In this document: in pieces, positions 13,520 to 25,431 of the stretch | How positions within the stretch are numbered: position 1 is the first letter of the stretch | Layout of the letters: each line of letters opens with the position of its first letter | Origin: Onchocerca volvulus | Taxonomy: Eukaryota; Nematoda; Chromadorea; Rhabditida; Onchocercidae | Length of the DNA stretch: 64,000 bases | Direction: 5' to 3' | Assembly: GCA_000499405.2 (NCBI GenBank) | Contig: HG738139.1 | Coordinates: 9,324,616 to 9,388,615, forward strand | Notes under the pieces: model-generated | The model's input: the letters and a program-made list of their open reading frames with translations, nothing else | What the model was told of the DNA's origin: nothing | Database searches by the model: none | Program-made: the position numbers and the translations under genes

Positions 13520-13678
13520 ATGGGAAATAAAAAAGACAACGAAGAATTCAGTAGAAAAACTTTCGAAAGAACAATGGGAGACAGATCGTCAGACAATGAA
13601 GAAGACATATTTCGAAGTTTCATTGCTTCTTACCGTGATCAGGAAGATGGGAAAAACCAGCTACTCCAATGTTGTTAA
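13520..13678 (+). CDS. Possible small gene, 52 aa, unrecognised
   Basis: An ATG at 13520 opens 52 codons to TAA at 13676-13678. The product is highly charged and, unlike the surrounding frames, not dominated by Phe/Leu/Ile/Lys/Asn. It starts MGNKK, which would fit an N-myristoylation site after Met removal, and ends LLQCC, a Cys-Cys end of the kind seen in prenylated proteins. A good splice or trans-splice acceptor (ctaattttttag) ends 8 bases before the ATG. I recognise no family, and a chance ORF of this length is common in such DNA. Confidence 0.2.
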   Translation: MGNKKDNEEFSRKTFERTMGDRSSDNEEDIFRSFIASYRDQEDGKNQLLQCC

Positions 13679-16600
13679 CACCTATCAAAGAAACGCTACC
13701 ATTTTGCTACTAATATTTCTGCTACTAATATGATTGATATGCGAGGCGTTATATGTGAACAAGTTTTTGGAATTTCAACACTCTCTCAAAACAATTCATT
13801 ACTATCTTCAAAAATTTGATAAGTAATTACTCATTTAGTTTCAGAAGATCAGAAAAACAGATAATTCCTATAAAATTTAAAATCAACATATTCTAATTTT
13901 GACGAATAAATCTATTACTGAATCTCCGAGACTTTCATACTCTATACATGCCATAATTTTTGTAGAAGCATACTTCGGGACTTCATTTTCAGCGAAGCCT
14001 ACATTTATCAATTTTCCACGATTCTATTTGTATATCTCTGTATACAGCAAAGTATATGCATGTGTATAGATTGAACAATAAATATCGAACAGATTCAGTA
14101 ACACAAAGAAAATCTCCTGCTGTGACCCAGTTTGATGATTGAATATTCTGTGTGTGCATAGCAGGAATAGAAGTTTTAAATCAAAGTTTGTCACAGGATG
14201 CCAGAGCAAAATGACTGAAGTTTGAAGGTTGAGCAATGAATATTAATTAAGTGAATTTTAAGACGTTTTCTCATTTCGAAGATGATTATCATAGTAGCAT
14301 TGCTTCCTAGTTATTAAGGATTTCAGAAATATTAAAATTTAGTAGTTGGCAGCTCATTGCTGCTGACGAGTTTCAATAATTAACAGAAACTCAATATTCA
14401 CTGAATTGATGCCATTCGTATTGACGCATTGACCTTGGCACTGCACATGTACGAGGTGATGAGTGACCGTGAGAAACGTCAAATGAACATTATCGAATTA
14501 TATGCATTTACAGCATCGAGAAGAAATCAAAAAATGATCGATGCACAATGCGTCTCTATAGAATCTGAGTTGCGCATATAAAGCAGGGAATGTCCGTGAA
14601 TCTTAAATTCCGAATTCATAACTTGGAAAATTTTCAAATTTTTACTAAACTACTCTGCAGTCATACTACTTCTACTTGAAAATATTATTATTCATGGACT
14701 TGAAGGCTTGCCTTTCCTAACGAATTTCATAATCGTAAAGTCTAAGAAGAAATGTGACGTAATAATTGTTGCGAATTGCAGCAACTATAGCGAATTCAAT
14801 TCATTTTAGGAATTCAATTCATTTTTTTTTAAACAAATTTGAATTTTCAAATTTGGAATTTTCAATGAAGTAGTTTTTCGAATATAGAAAAACCAATTTA
14901 GAAAAACTACATTAATAAAAATTCAAAATCGTTACATGAAAAAGACTTAAAGTGATAATGTTCATAAAGGATGAGGTTTTTCAAAAACTTTTCTATCTCA
15001 ACAACAGGTCATTCTTTCTCAGGATTTTACTACATTTTTACAAAAGTTCTCTCTTTCTTCTCAATTAAAATTTGAACTAAATTCCTGAAATAAATATTTT
15101 CAATGGGAACCATTCCTGCTTTGAATGTTTTTGTTGTTTTTTCTTTAATAGATTGAAGTGAAGGAAATAATTTTGCAGAAAGGAAACAAAAACTTAGATC
15201 GATATTATTTTTCACTTTTAAGATTTAGAGAATTTTTAAATATTTCACGCCCTGATAGGGAATTCTACGAAACTATAAATGAATAAAATAATTTTTTAAA
15301 ATCAGTAACATTATCAAAAATGAACATTTTTAACCTTGATTAGAAAATAAAGTTATCAGAATAATGATGTTGTAGTGAATATGATAAAGATCATGATAAT
15401 GGTAGACAATGAATATGACATCAATAATAATATATTATTATGGAAAGATAATAATATTATAGTGATTTTGATGGCGGCAATGTTTCAAGTGGATCAAAAC
15501 GATGAAACAGATGATAGATGATAGACTGGACAGAAACGTTGGCATAACCGGAGAAGCAAATCAAGCTGAAGAAATTTTGATGTTTTTAGAATTTTAGAGA
15601 TGATTCTGTTGCTACGATATCAAAAACTTCATGAAAAGTGTCGAAACGACTTGGGAAGTCAGATTTTCTTTCCTTATTAAAATAAAAAATGGCTACTAAT
15701 GAATACTGTTAAATTGACCAACATAATCTTAAAAATTTAAGATTTTATGAACTGCAAATCTAATAAATTGTAATTTTGTAATGTCATCCTTGCACAATTA
15801 ATTTATAGAATTTAAAAAGAAAAAGCCGAACAAAAATGAAGAATGTTTTTGTATAAAACTAAGGGATAATATACGCTAACTCGATTAAAATCGATTTTTT
15901 AAAAAAATGTTAAAATGATTTTTATGAACACAAACAAATTTTAAAAACTTTGTAAAAGGATACGAATCAGTTTAAAGTTAGCAAAATAGTAAGAGTATGA
16001 AAATAGTAGTAATATACTGAATTGCTTCATTCTATATGATCAACAATGGAATCAATTTTAATTTCAAGAAAATATAATTTTTTTAATTCTAAGAAAAAGC
16101 TGCAAACAACCTGCTTTTACATTTCATTACCGTCCTCTCCGGCTATATTGAAAGAGTCAATATACAGTTGAATTTACGATTAAATGACTTTCAACCGAAA
16201 TATCCAATATGATAATGTGTGTCAGAGCAAAATGATGGAATCTGAGTGAAATCTTCATTCAATATTAGGACAAATGAAATGAAATCGTAGCAAGCAATCG
16301 AAATAAAAAATTTGAACTTAAAAATAAAATTCATAGATTTGTTATTTAGTTTAAAATTATTCACTTTTCATTTGTAGCCTCCTCTCTAATTATTGCACAT
16401 CTGTACCAAAATGCTTGTTTTTACGAACTTTTCGGATCCAACAGAGATATTAGCAATAAATGATTAAAACCAAAAAGGATAAAATAATTCCAGAAGCAGT
16501 AGAGGTTCAAACAAATTACAAATGTAAACCGCATTCATAATCACTAGAAATTGCCAATAATTAATGAAAACAATTTAATTAATCTAAGTGAACAGAGCCA

Positions 16601-16689
16601 GAAATAAATCTGACTTATTTTTGAAATGTCGGAAACATTTGAATGCATTTCGTCATCTTTTTCATTAATTTCCATTTCCAAGTTTTTTC

Positions 16690-19600
16690 TTACTCCGGCT
16701 GCATTTGAGTCATTGGACCTGTGAAAGATAATGCATTTATAGGATTGGAAATGTTATGAGTATTTTTATTTAAACATACCTTATTGTTTATGTAGGATTC
16801 ACTGCCTTTTCATTTAAGACAAAATTTCGAGATATTTTTTTAGGAGTATAATAAAGATTAAAATGGAAACAGTAAATTAAGACTAGCTTACAATTCATGC
16901 ATCTAAAGAAAAACTGCTTTTGTAGCGGTTCAGCAATTTCGTTTTTAAGTGATTTGTTAGTTCCCAATAAGGATGATCATCTTTATTATTATATCGAACT
17001 GCTTTAAAGCAATGTATTAGTAACAAATGATCACGTATGTCGATTCAATTTTAATTTTCCCCAACTGTAGTTCAAATTCAGAGAAATGTTAAATTTTACA
17101 AAAAATTTAGTTACGAATGAAGAAGAAATATAGTAAATAGCTAATACTTGTTTCTTCTATATCTTTCGCTGCTATCAAAACATCTCGCTTTTTTTGCATA
17201 CGATAATCAAACATTTGCAGGAAGCATCCTGGATCGAACTGATCCAAGTCTTCTGGCATCGGACGATCCTTTGTCTCAGGCGCTGTTAGCAGAAATAACG
17301 CCGCAGTGAAGGAAAATACTGCTACTGCCGCTTGAGGTGCTCCAGGATTGATATTTTTCTGCAGTACGGTAAGTCTGTTATTTTTACATAATACGATAAT
17401 TCTTATTGGCGAATTCTATACATTCATAAAATGCAATACAAAATTTATTCGATTTGGAACGCTGCTCGAGTTGATGGCAAAAACATATTTATCCTAAGCA
17501 GGACACTACTTCTCTTTAATTCCTTCTTATTTGTAGGACAACGAGTTATCACTTGCCACATGTATTTATGGAAGTACATATTTAATAGTGATAAGAGAAA
17601 CTTTTCGTCGGAAAAAACCGAAACAATTTTAGCATAAATATATTCAAACAATCAAAGTATCGTACTGTTTAAATATTCCTCACATGAGTCATTACTCAAG
17701 ATGGATCTGAACGAATATTACGATATTTAATGTAATTTTCACTTTCGTCTGCGATTACCAAGCTTTATAATCAATAATAAATACCGGGAATCAATTCACA
17801 TGTAAATACGGTCCTATAACTTAACTTATGCACAATATTGGGAATGCGGTAAAGAGACGCCCATTACAAGAAGGACTGCATCGGCTGAAGAAAAGGAATT
17901 TTTGACTCAGAACTGATTTGCGCGGTGAGCAGTATTCCTTTAATTCTCATCTAATATACATCCATTATAATATCCTAACAATTCTCCCAATAATTCTCCA
18001 GGCTATCAACAATCAGGAAGAAAATTCCATATTCCAACTTACGAGCGATATTCTTATCAACTATTGTTAATTCATTCATCGATAAACTCTCAATCAAAGA
18101 TATCATTCTTTGAATAATTATTGTCTATAATAGCCAACTAAGAAAAAATTAGCTTTTCACGACGTTTTTCGATGAGAACAGACGAAACAGGAAGTACAGC
18201 AATCGAAACCGAATAGAAAGAATTTCTTCAATCATTGTGGCCATACTCATGTAAGAGGACTTCATTAAACCGAAAGTTTTTATTCGGCAATTAATCAATT
18301 AAATTCATTTAATGAAGAAAAAGAGAAAAGTAGCAGCACCTTTTACAATTTTATTGTTCTGTCTTCGTTCTGGTCTTATTTTTATTTTCTCTTTTATGTA
18401 AAAGTTCCACAATTCCATTTATGCAATTAATGATAGCATTTCTTTTTTCTTTCTCTTAATTTCACTGTGTTTTTTTATACTTTGCCTATTTTCATGTTAC
18501 AAAAGAATAATCTTTCCTTATAATAACTTCTGATAACAAAACTTACGAGTAAAGGTAAATAAGGCGCCGCGATGGAACCAATTTCGGCGAAGAATTGCAC
18601 AATCCCATAGAATGTATTGCGTATTGTTGTAGGACTCATTTCAGCAAGCATTAGTGGTTGTGCGACCCAAATAAAACTGTTGAAAAACTTGGCTGTTACA
18701 GCAAGGACCATTTGCATTGTCCCAATACCTGTAGTCATTTTGCTACTGTATATTAATTAAGTAGTAGAATTTAGTGAGTGTCACTGTTGCAAAGATTACC
18801 TGGAAAGAGCACAATCATAAAATACAATAACGACTGCATGAAGAAGGACCATATGCTGATAGACCGTCGTCCAAATTTGAGTAAAAATACTACAGCTAAT
18901 AAACCACCGGGTAACTCGATGAGGCCAGATAAGAAATAGCCTGTATAGCTATCTTCACTTAATGTTGTACTTAATAGGGCCATACCCCAGTAGGATATAT
19001 TCATTGCTGCCCTGAAATTTAATGAAATCTGCCAAACTGTATCAACTCAATTTACAATTTTATCATTGTCATAATTTACGATAAAGAAATAAACGGACAC
19101 CACGTAGCACTGCACGATCAAGTGAAAAAGAGCCACTTTGTGACGAAGAATATCCATAATAGAACGTGATCCATGCTGCTCATCAGGTTGTTGTAAGTCC
19201 ATTTCACATTTACTCACATCGATATTCACTTTGTTATAGTGGCAGGCATTTTCAATGTATCTAAAATAATTGTAAAATATAACTGAAAAAAAGAAAAAGT
19301 TTTTTTTCCCATCAAAATTTTGTATTTGTAGTGAAGAAATTGAGGAAATGACGAATTGTTTGAAGAATAAATTTGAATCTATTTCTTTTAAAAAATTGAG
19401 AATTGAAATTGAATGTCAACAATCATGTCAGAAGTACCTTATCAGCTCATCAGGCTTGTGCTTTCTACTCGGATAGAAAAGCGATTGAGTCTTTTCAAAC
19501 TCATTAGAATTGACCCTGATCTCATTGTCTGAACCAAATTCTTGCTCTTTTTTACTACAACTTCTCATTCTTGCTCTTTATAATGTTGCAGTCTCTTATT

Positions 19601-21997
19601 TTACTATTGATACTAATATTTTTGCAAAAAATACAATACTGAACTCCGTTGCATCTAACCTAATATTTTATAAACAAAAAAAGAAAAAAAAAGTAACTAT
19701 GATTTCCTGCGACTGAGATATTTGAAAGAAACAATTCGAAAAATTTACTGTTCTATGGCATGTTGTTTATTGTGACTGATTGACCAGTACGGTGATTCTG
19801 GCAATAACCTAAAATAAACTTATCGCAGAAATTACGTAGAAATCGAATCAGCTTTAATTCTGAAATAAGTATATTTCTCTGTCGCTTTCTAAAGATGAAC
19901 AACTAAAAAAATCGAAGAACTTCTACGAGATTTTGTTTAAGAGTAACTTGAAGATTCAGTACAAGGAAAGATTTGTCGTGAGATACTAATAACTCTGCGG
20001 TTATTTATTTGGATCTCGAGATTTGCTATCGGAATTTACTGCTATCTTAAAGATCTCAGAACATTGCACTGAGTGGAAAAGCTTGCAGTTAGCTGCTAAC
20101 TGCATCACAATTGAATAGATTTGCACGATTAGAAAGCGCGGAGGACGACTAAAAAGTTAATTAACGAACCAGTAATAAAAGACACTAAGTATACTTGGGA
20201 TAGATATTGTGAAGTAGAGCCATCTCCAGTTTAATATCCATATTCTGAGGATACCAACAAGCATGATCCCCAGTACCCAAGCAACAGTATATGCTACCGG
20301 GATCAAGGATCTGAATTCGATCGCTACTGATTCACAGCACATTATCCAAATTACAGCATAAATACCCTGGAATCTAATCAGGTTCGGAAATATTACTGAG
20401 TGGAAGAAGCCGATTTTGTTGCTTGAGATTTTTGCAACAATCATATTTGCGCTTGTAACAGTCTTTAAATCCCTCTTTACTCAAATTCAATTTATTGCAC
20501 TGAAGATTAAATCTAAGTTGAATAGCACTTCTATTTTACATGCTCACATATTCTTTTCCAATCCTAAATTATTTCAATTATCCATTAAGAATTCTCTCAT
20601 ATATTGCAATAAATCTGAATTTCAATCATTTCATCTACTTCAAAGAGCCGCCTTGCGAAAATATACCGCAGTTGCGACACCAAGTATGAAACGACAAGCC
20701 AGAAAGGTGATGATCGTTGGCGCCATTGAACAGGCAATAGCTGTAATGCTTGCAACCCATAATGTAAACAGAAATAATTTCCGTCGACCATAAAGATCAG
20801 ATAAATGAGTAAATACTGGTATCAGCAGTGCTCCTGAATGTGAATGTTTCAGGATGTTATGGTTCATTGATATCAATACTGTCAAATCATTATCACCTCA
20901 CATGATATGATAATTTAAAAATACCAAGCATAAACAGTGATGAACTATGCTCTGCCCAGTACTCATCATTGCATACTAAATCGAACTGAAAAAAAAATTC
21001 TTTTTTTACCACTAATATTCAATCTGCATAACTATCAGTAATAATTATTTGATAACTGTCATTCAGTGATATTTTTCATGAAAGCTTCCTAGAAGTTAAA
21101 TGCATTATTCTTGCAAATCGTAAATAATCATGAAAAGTTTCTGATACAAAACATTGAAAACATGCTATAGATCTTTGTGATTTTGAATAAACTTATTCGG
21201 CTTAACCATTCTGATAAAAATGTGAATAAATTATCTCACAGATGAACTAATTCTTATCATATCTCAAAAACTAACCTCGGAATTTATCGTAGAAAAAGGC
21301 ACTTCCTCTTTATATAAATATGTCGAATTAGGAATTTCTGAGCATTGGATTTTTTTTCGCGTCTTCAGTTCGAGTACATGACACTTATCGAGCACTTGGT
21401 AAATCTGCTGTTGCAGAATACATTCTTATCATTTTCTAGTTATGATTATACACAAAATTATTTCCATTAAATATTCTCACTGCAACAAAATCGCTACTTT
21501 CAGAAAGAAATTTGAAAATCAAATTAGTTATTATATAACATTTAACTTCTTGTTAGAATGCATAAAGATAATGCTGAAATAATAGGCTAACAGAAGAGGA
21601 GGAAGAATTCGGAAGATCGATGATACACTGGAATGACGGTGCATGAGTGATAAATCCCATGATAAGCATTTGTGATGAGTAGAAGAATGCAGGCAACGTT
21701 AGCAAAATGTATGTACGCATCTGAAATCATTTATCAACAGAAGATGGAATCACATCAGTCATATTTGGAACTTGCCGTGAAAAATTGAGAATCTTTTTCC
21801 GATATCAATGTTATTACTTGGTACTTTCCGTATTTCCCATATGCACTCAATAACTTTTCTGGATCGAGTCGTGGTTTCTTGGTTATTGATGTAGTTGAAA
21901 CTTCAGGAATTCTATCAGTTGTAGAAGATAACTCTTTTGTGCCATTGAAAATAAAATTGCATGTTTCATTTTTCATTATATCAATTTGTTCATTCAT
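16690..21997 (-). CDS. MFS transporter, SLC22/organic cation transporter-like
   Basis: Twelve phase-consistent exons: 21997-21818, 21720-21592, 21404-21276, 20985-20925, 20833-20667, 20366-20170, 19808-19749, 19260-19111, 19011-18800, 18728-18547, 17358-17148, 16718-16690. They encode 568 aa, a usual length for the family. TM1 is at about residues 62-83. A long outer loop with Cys residues follows, ending FDLVCN (147-152). The MFS loop motif is DLYGRRK (179-185), PESPYW is at 291-296 (PESPRW in most relatives), and PETKD follows the last TM (516-520). These are SLC22 features. The protein should sit in the plasma membrane and carry organic cations or other small organic ions; the substrate cannot be read from sequence. 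The start was chosen because an acceptor (ggaatttttag) ends 4 bases before this ATG, so upstream ATGs in the open frame are probably not used. The final coding exon has only 29 bases. Two donors (TG|GTTCGT at 20169 and CA|GTGCTA at 19110) are weak but are the only ones that keep phase and the family alignment. Confidence 0.9.
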
Positions 21998-22003
21998 CAA
22001 CCT
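21998..22003 (-). promoter_or_regulatory. Possible spliced-leader acceptor before the MFS transporter start
   Basis: On the minus strand ggaatttttag| ends four bases before ATG 21997. Nematode genes commonly receive a trans-spliced leader this close to the start. It could instead be a normal acceptor for an unseen 5' exon. Confidence 0.4.
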
Positions 22004-24116
22004 AAAAATTCCTTTCAACACAAATAACTTGGACAAATCATTCAAAGGGAATACAAATAATTGTTCAGCATTACAGAGATGTTAGTATGGATGATACTAA
22101 AAATACCTTTTGATATTTATAGGCTTTCATTCCAAACAGTCATTTTCAGTATGATGAGAAAAAATAGTGCGGCATATACAATACAGTCGCATTTCTCTAG
22201 GCTTCAAAATATGTATTGATGAGCATATATTTATTTAATATATACTTTATAAAATAAAGTACTTATAGATCCAGTCAGGACTGCGGATTTGCAGCAACGA
22301 AAATAAAACAACTTGCAACATTTCTATCCTTCTATCGATAACTAATATTGTTATGAGTTTTAATAATTTTGTTAGAAAAACAAGTGATGGCAAGAAATGG
22401 CTTTAATAAAATGTTCAGATAACGGTGACTCCAAGATGCCTTTTTTAGATAAGATGGAAAGTCATTAAGGTATTCAAAAAATGTGTAAAATGCGAGGCAA
22501 AGGAACAACGAAGAATTAGGAAAGTAATAAGATAGGAAAGAAATGTTTTGCAATTTGTTCAGTAAGAAAATTTCTTCATTACGATTTTCAATCACTATTT
22601 AATTCTATATTTATTAGGGAAAACTGTATATTATTCGATTATTCGTTGCTTACTCCACTACCAAGTTATTACGGGGAATAATTTCTTTTCTTTTCTCAAC
22701 TTCTTCATTTTTACACTACTTTCATCAATCCTTCATGAAATTGCATTAAATAGAAAAAACTAAAATGAAAATATAGTTTTGTTGAAAAAGTCAGTATATT
22801 TGATAATACATTGACTTTTTCAACGGAGATGGGAGAAAGGAAAGCTTGATAATCAGTTCCCGAACAAAGTTCACTATTTCATCGGCATATCAAGTTGAAA
22901 AATGGAGAACGGCAAGAAATAGTATGAAGGAAAAGGAAAGGAAGAAGAGAGAAAGTAAAATAAAAAATGGTAAATTTGTTTATTATGAATCTGAAAGAAT
23001 GTGATCGAACGAAAACGCCTTCATTATAATTAATTACTACCAAAGGTCGCCACACAAGTAATGCACTGATGCTCCAACTATATCAAATATCACTATGGTA
23101 TAATGATTTTATTAGAAATAAACAGCTAACGATTAGATCATTATAGTATGGAATATTAAAGCAGTGTCACGGAAAAATCTTTTTTCAGATATTTCACGAA
23201 TATCTTTGTACTGTCCTCTTACAAATGCGAATTTCCTTGAAAGAAAAAAACAGTGGAATAAGAAGGGATAGAGAAATGAGACAGGAAGAGGTAACACTGT
23301 TCAAGAATTACCGGTCTGTAATACCTTTATTAAAACAGATACATACCCTTCTAGTGATGCTGGAAAAAACTCTCCGTTCAATATTAATTTTCAATGTTGC
23401 AATTAGATAGTTTTTTTTTTTAGTTCTGTAGAAATTATCCTTGATAAAATTGATTTAAAAAAATTCTATTGGATTCTCGAACAGCAATATGCTATTCTTA
23501 TTCTAATGTGAAATTTTCCATTAGTTTATTTCGAAAAAATTTGCTTCTATACTTGAACGAGAAAAGGTGAATGAAATGCTTACGGAACAATTCTAATCAG
23601 AAACGAAATTGAAAAAGTATGCACAGCATAGGGTAGATGAGCAAAAATTTTTCCGTTCAAAATTCCCAAATTGATAATACTTTCTTCATAATAGAATCAT
23701 ATTTTTTATCATATTATAGAATTTACAAAGTTTATTTACTTTTTTAACTCTGAATAATGATCCATATGTGATCATTGATACAAGTACAATCAAATAATCC
23801 AAATATCCCGTCTCGATGATCTTGCCTGATACTCGCTCTTGCTTTCTTGCATCCTCCGCTCCTCCGAACATCAAAATATTCCTGACGAATAATTCCTCGT
23901 AGCTCCAGAATTTAATCATTTTGATTCAGAGAATTTGAAAGATATTGAAATGCTATGAAAATGTAGAAGGTGAAATTTAATCATGATTATTTTTCTTTCT
24001 TTACTTTAGTATTCCGGGATTTTCATTTTAAGAATACACATGATCTTGTGAAACATGTATGCAACATAGTCTGACGCGAATGATTGTTACTGGAATATTT
24101 ATGCCAAATCTGGAAT
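22004..24116. other. Upstream region of the MFS transporter gene
   Basis: No gene is supportable here. It contains a perfect 13-bp inverted repeat (22781-22824). A minus-strand ORF at 23919-23686 has a less AT-biased centre (around GGAEDARKQERVSGK), but I find no family or convincing splice partners for it. Confidence 0.5.
22781..22824. repeat. Perfect 13-bp inverted repeat
   Basis: Arm gttgaaaaagtca (22781-22793) and its exact reverse complement (22812-22824) flank an 18-base loop. The loop can extend the stem by GTAT/ATAC with a small bulge. It lies about 780 bases upstream of the MFS transporter start. Confidence 0.9.
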
Positions 24117-24902
24117 TCAATTCTTGATGATGCTGTTAATGTAATCAAACATGTCGACATCAGAAACAATGCTGGTGACACCTACTATGACAATCTGAAA
24201 ATCAAAGGATCTAATTAAAGACAAGAATGGCATTTTTGATGCTGATAATTTCAGCAATGAGGCACGGCTTACAAAATCTCGAGTTTATTATGCAAAATAA
24301 GGAATATGTTATTCCAATCAAAACAGTTCGGCAAGCAAAGTATAATGGTCAAAGTGTAATTTGATAAAAAATAAAGATATAATAATTAAAGTTTAAAAAT
24401 ATTATTTTCTAAAATCAGAATAAAAGTCGGAATATCAAATATTCATCTATGGATATTTAAACAAGAATATGTTAATTTAACATAATACACAAAAAGTGAT
24501 TCAAATTATATAATACATTTCTTGAAAAATTTCAAATCCATTATATATTGTGTCAGTAATATTATTCGTAAGTATACCTGCAATTTTCGGACAGAGTCAG
24601 ATGAATTTTGCCAGTACTTCCTGATTAATAAATGAATTGATCATGACAGAAAGCAATGAAACGTACATAAAGGACGGCGAAACAATTTATCACAATCAAT
24701 ATTTATTAGTACGAAATAATAAAAAAATTCGATTCCTTTCAAGCCTAGTCAACAATACTTGAAATATTGATTTAATTTTACACTTCCTGCTTTTTGGTCA
24801 CTTATTATTTTCTTTAAACAGAACACTTCTATTCTTACTGCACAGATCTGAACATGGTCTGGAAAATTTAGCTTCGATCTTATTGGAAAGAAGTCAACAA
24901 AT
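24117..24902 (-). CDS. Tentative 3' exons of an unrecognised gene
   Basis: Three segments join in frame: 24902-24839 (acceptor attgtttag, donor GCA|GTAAGA), 24616-24578 (donor CAG|GTATAC) and 24194-24117 (acceptor gattttcag, stop TGA). The last two read YWQNSSDSVRKLQ then IVIVGVTSIVSDVDMFDYI, ending IIKN. The run of hydrophobic residues followed by G-V-x-S and acidic residues faintly recalls the C-terminal strand and helix of a von Willebrand A domain, but that is a guess. The acceptor of the middle segment is ambiguous: tcag|GAAG is stronger but shifts the frame, so ggaag|TAC is needed. The 5' part was not found. It lies downstream of smndc1 on the same strand, so co-transcription with smndc1 is possible. 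Confidence 0.35.
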
Positions 24903-25246
24903 CTAAACAATTATTAAAGTAATGTTAAAATCACTTATATCATCTGCCTATGAATTGTAGTATGTTTCCAGAGATGGCATAACAGTCATTTAGCAATATT
25001 AAGCACTTGTATCTGGAATTTATTCTAAAAATAATGTCAATCACCGAATCGCTCTGTTGATCAGGTCACCAGTTATAGAGACAGCTTATCTTTCATCATC
25101 TAGAATGCATCTTACTTTGTTTGGATCTTCAAGAGATGAGACGTCTATCGGATTTTATGTGAGTCAGTGAATATCAAAATGTAAAAATGTAGTGACTTGA
25201 ACAAAAGCATAAATATGTGCAGCAAGTATGATTGAAAGTTTATATG

Positions 25247-25267
25247 AAAAAAAAAAAAAAAAAAAAA
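25247..25267. repeat. A21 homopolymer
   Basis: Uninterrupted run of about 21 adenines, an assembly-length-error risk. It lies between smndc1 and the tentative downstream gene. Confidence 0.85.
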
Positions 25268-25431
25268 TTTTAACGAAATTTCCTCTGACTTTTCAAACGC
25301 ATTACTTCAAACAAATTTAATTTTTCCAGATAACTCCACTATAACTACAACCACTGCTCCCTCTATCTTATCTTCTGCAGCGTATGAAAAACAGAAAACA
25401 TGAATAAGAATGCATTTACACGTAAAGAAAT

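Larger units (their letters stand above)
7159..16689. other. 9.5 kb region without a supportable multi-exon gene
   Basis: This lies upstream of the kinase start and downstream of the MFS transporter stop. The open frames are AT-driven, lack family resemblance and are not linked by splice sites. Notable content: CT and CA microsatellites near 10271-10509, a small basic/acidic ORF at 13520-13678, a comparatively GC-rich patch with a short ORF at 14447-14581, and a low-complexity ATGAT-rich stretch at about 15357-15545. The near part probably carries the kinase promoter. Confidence 0.6.
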
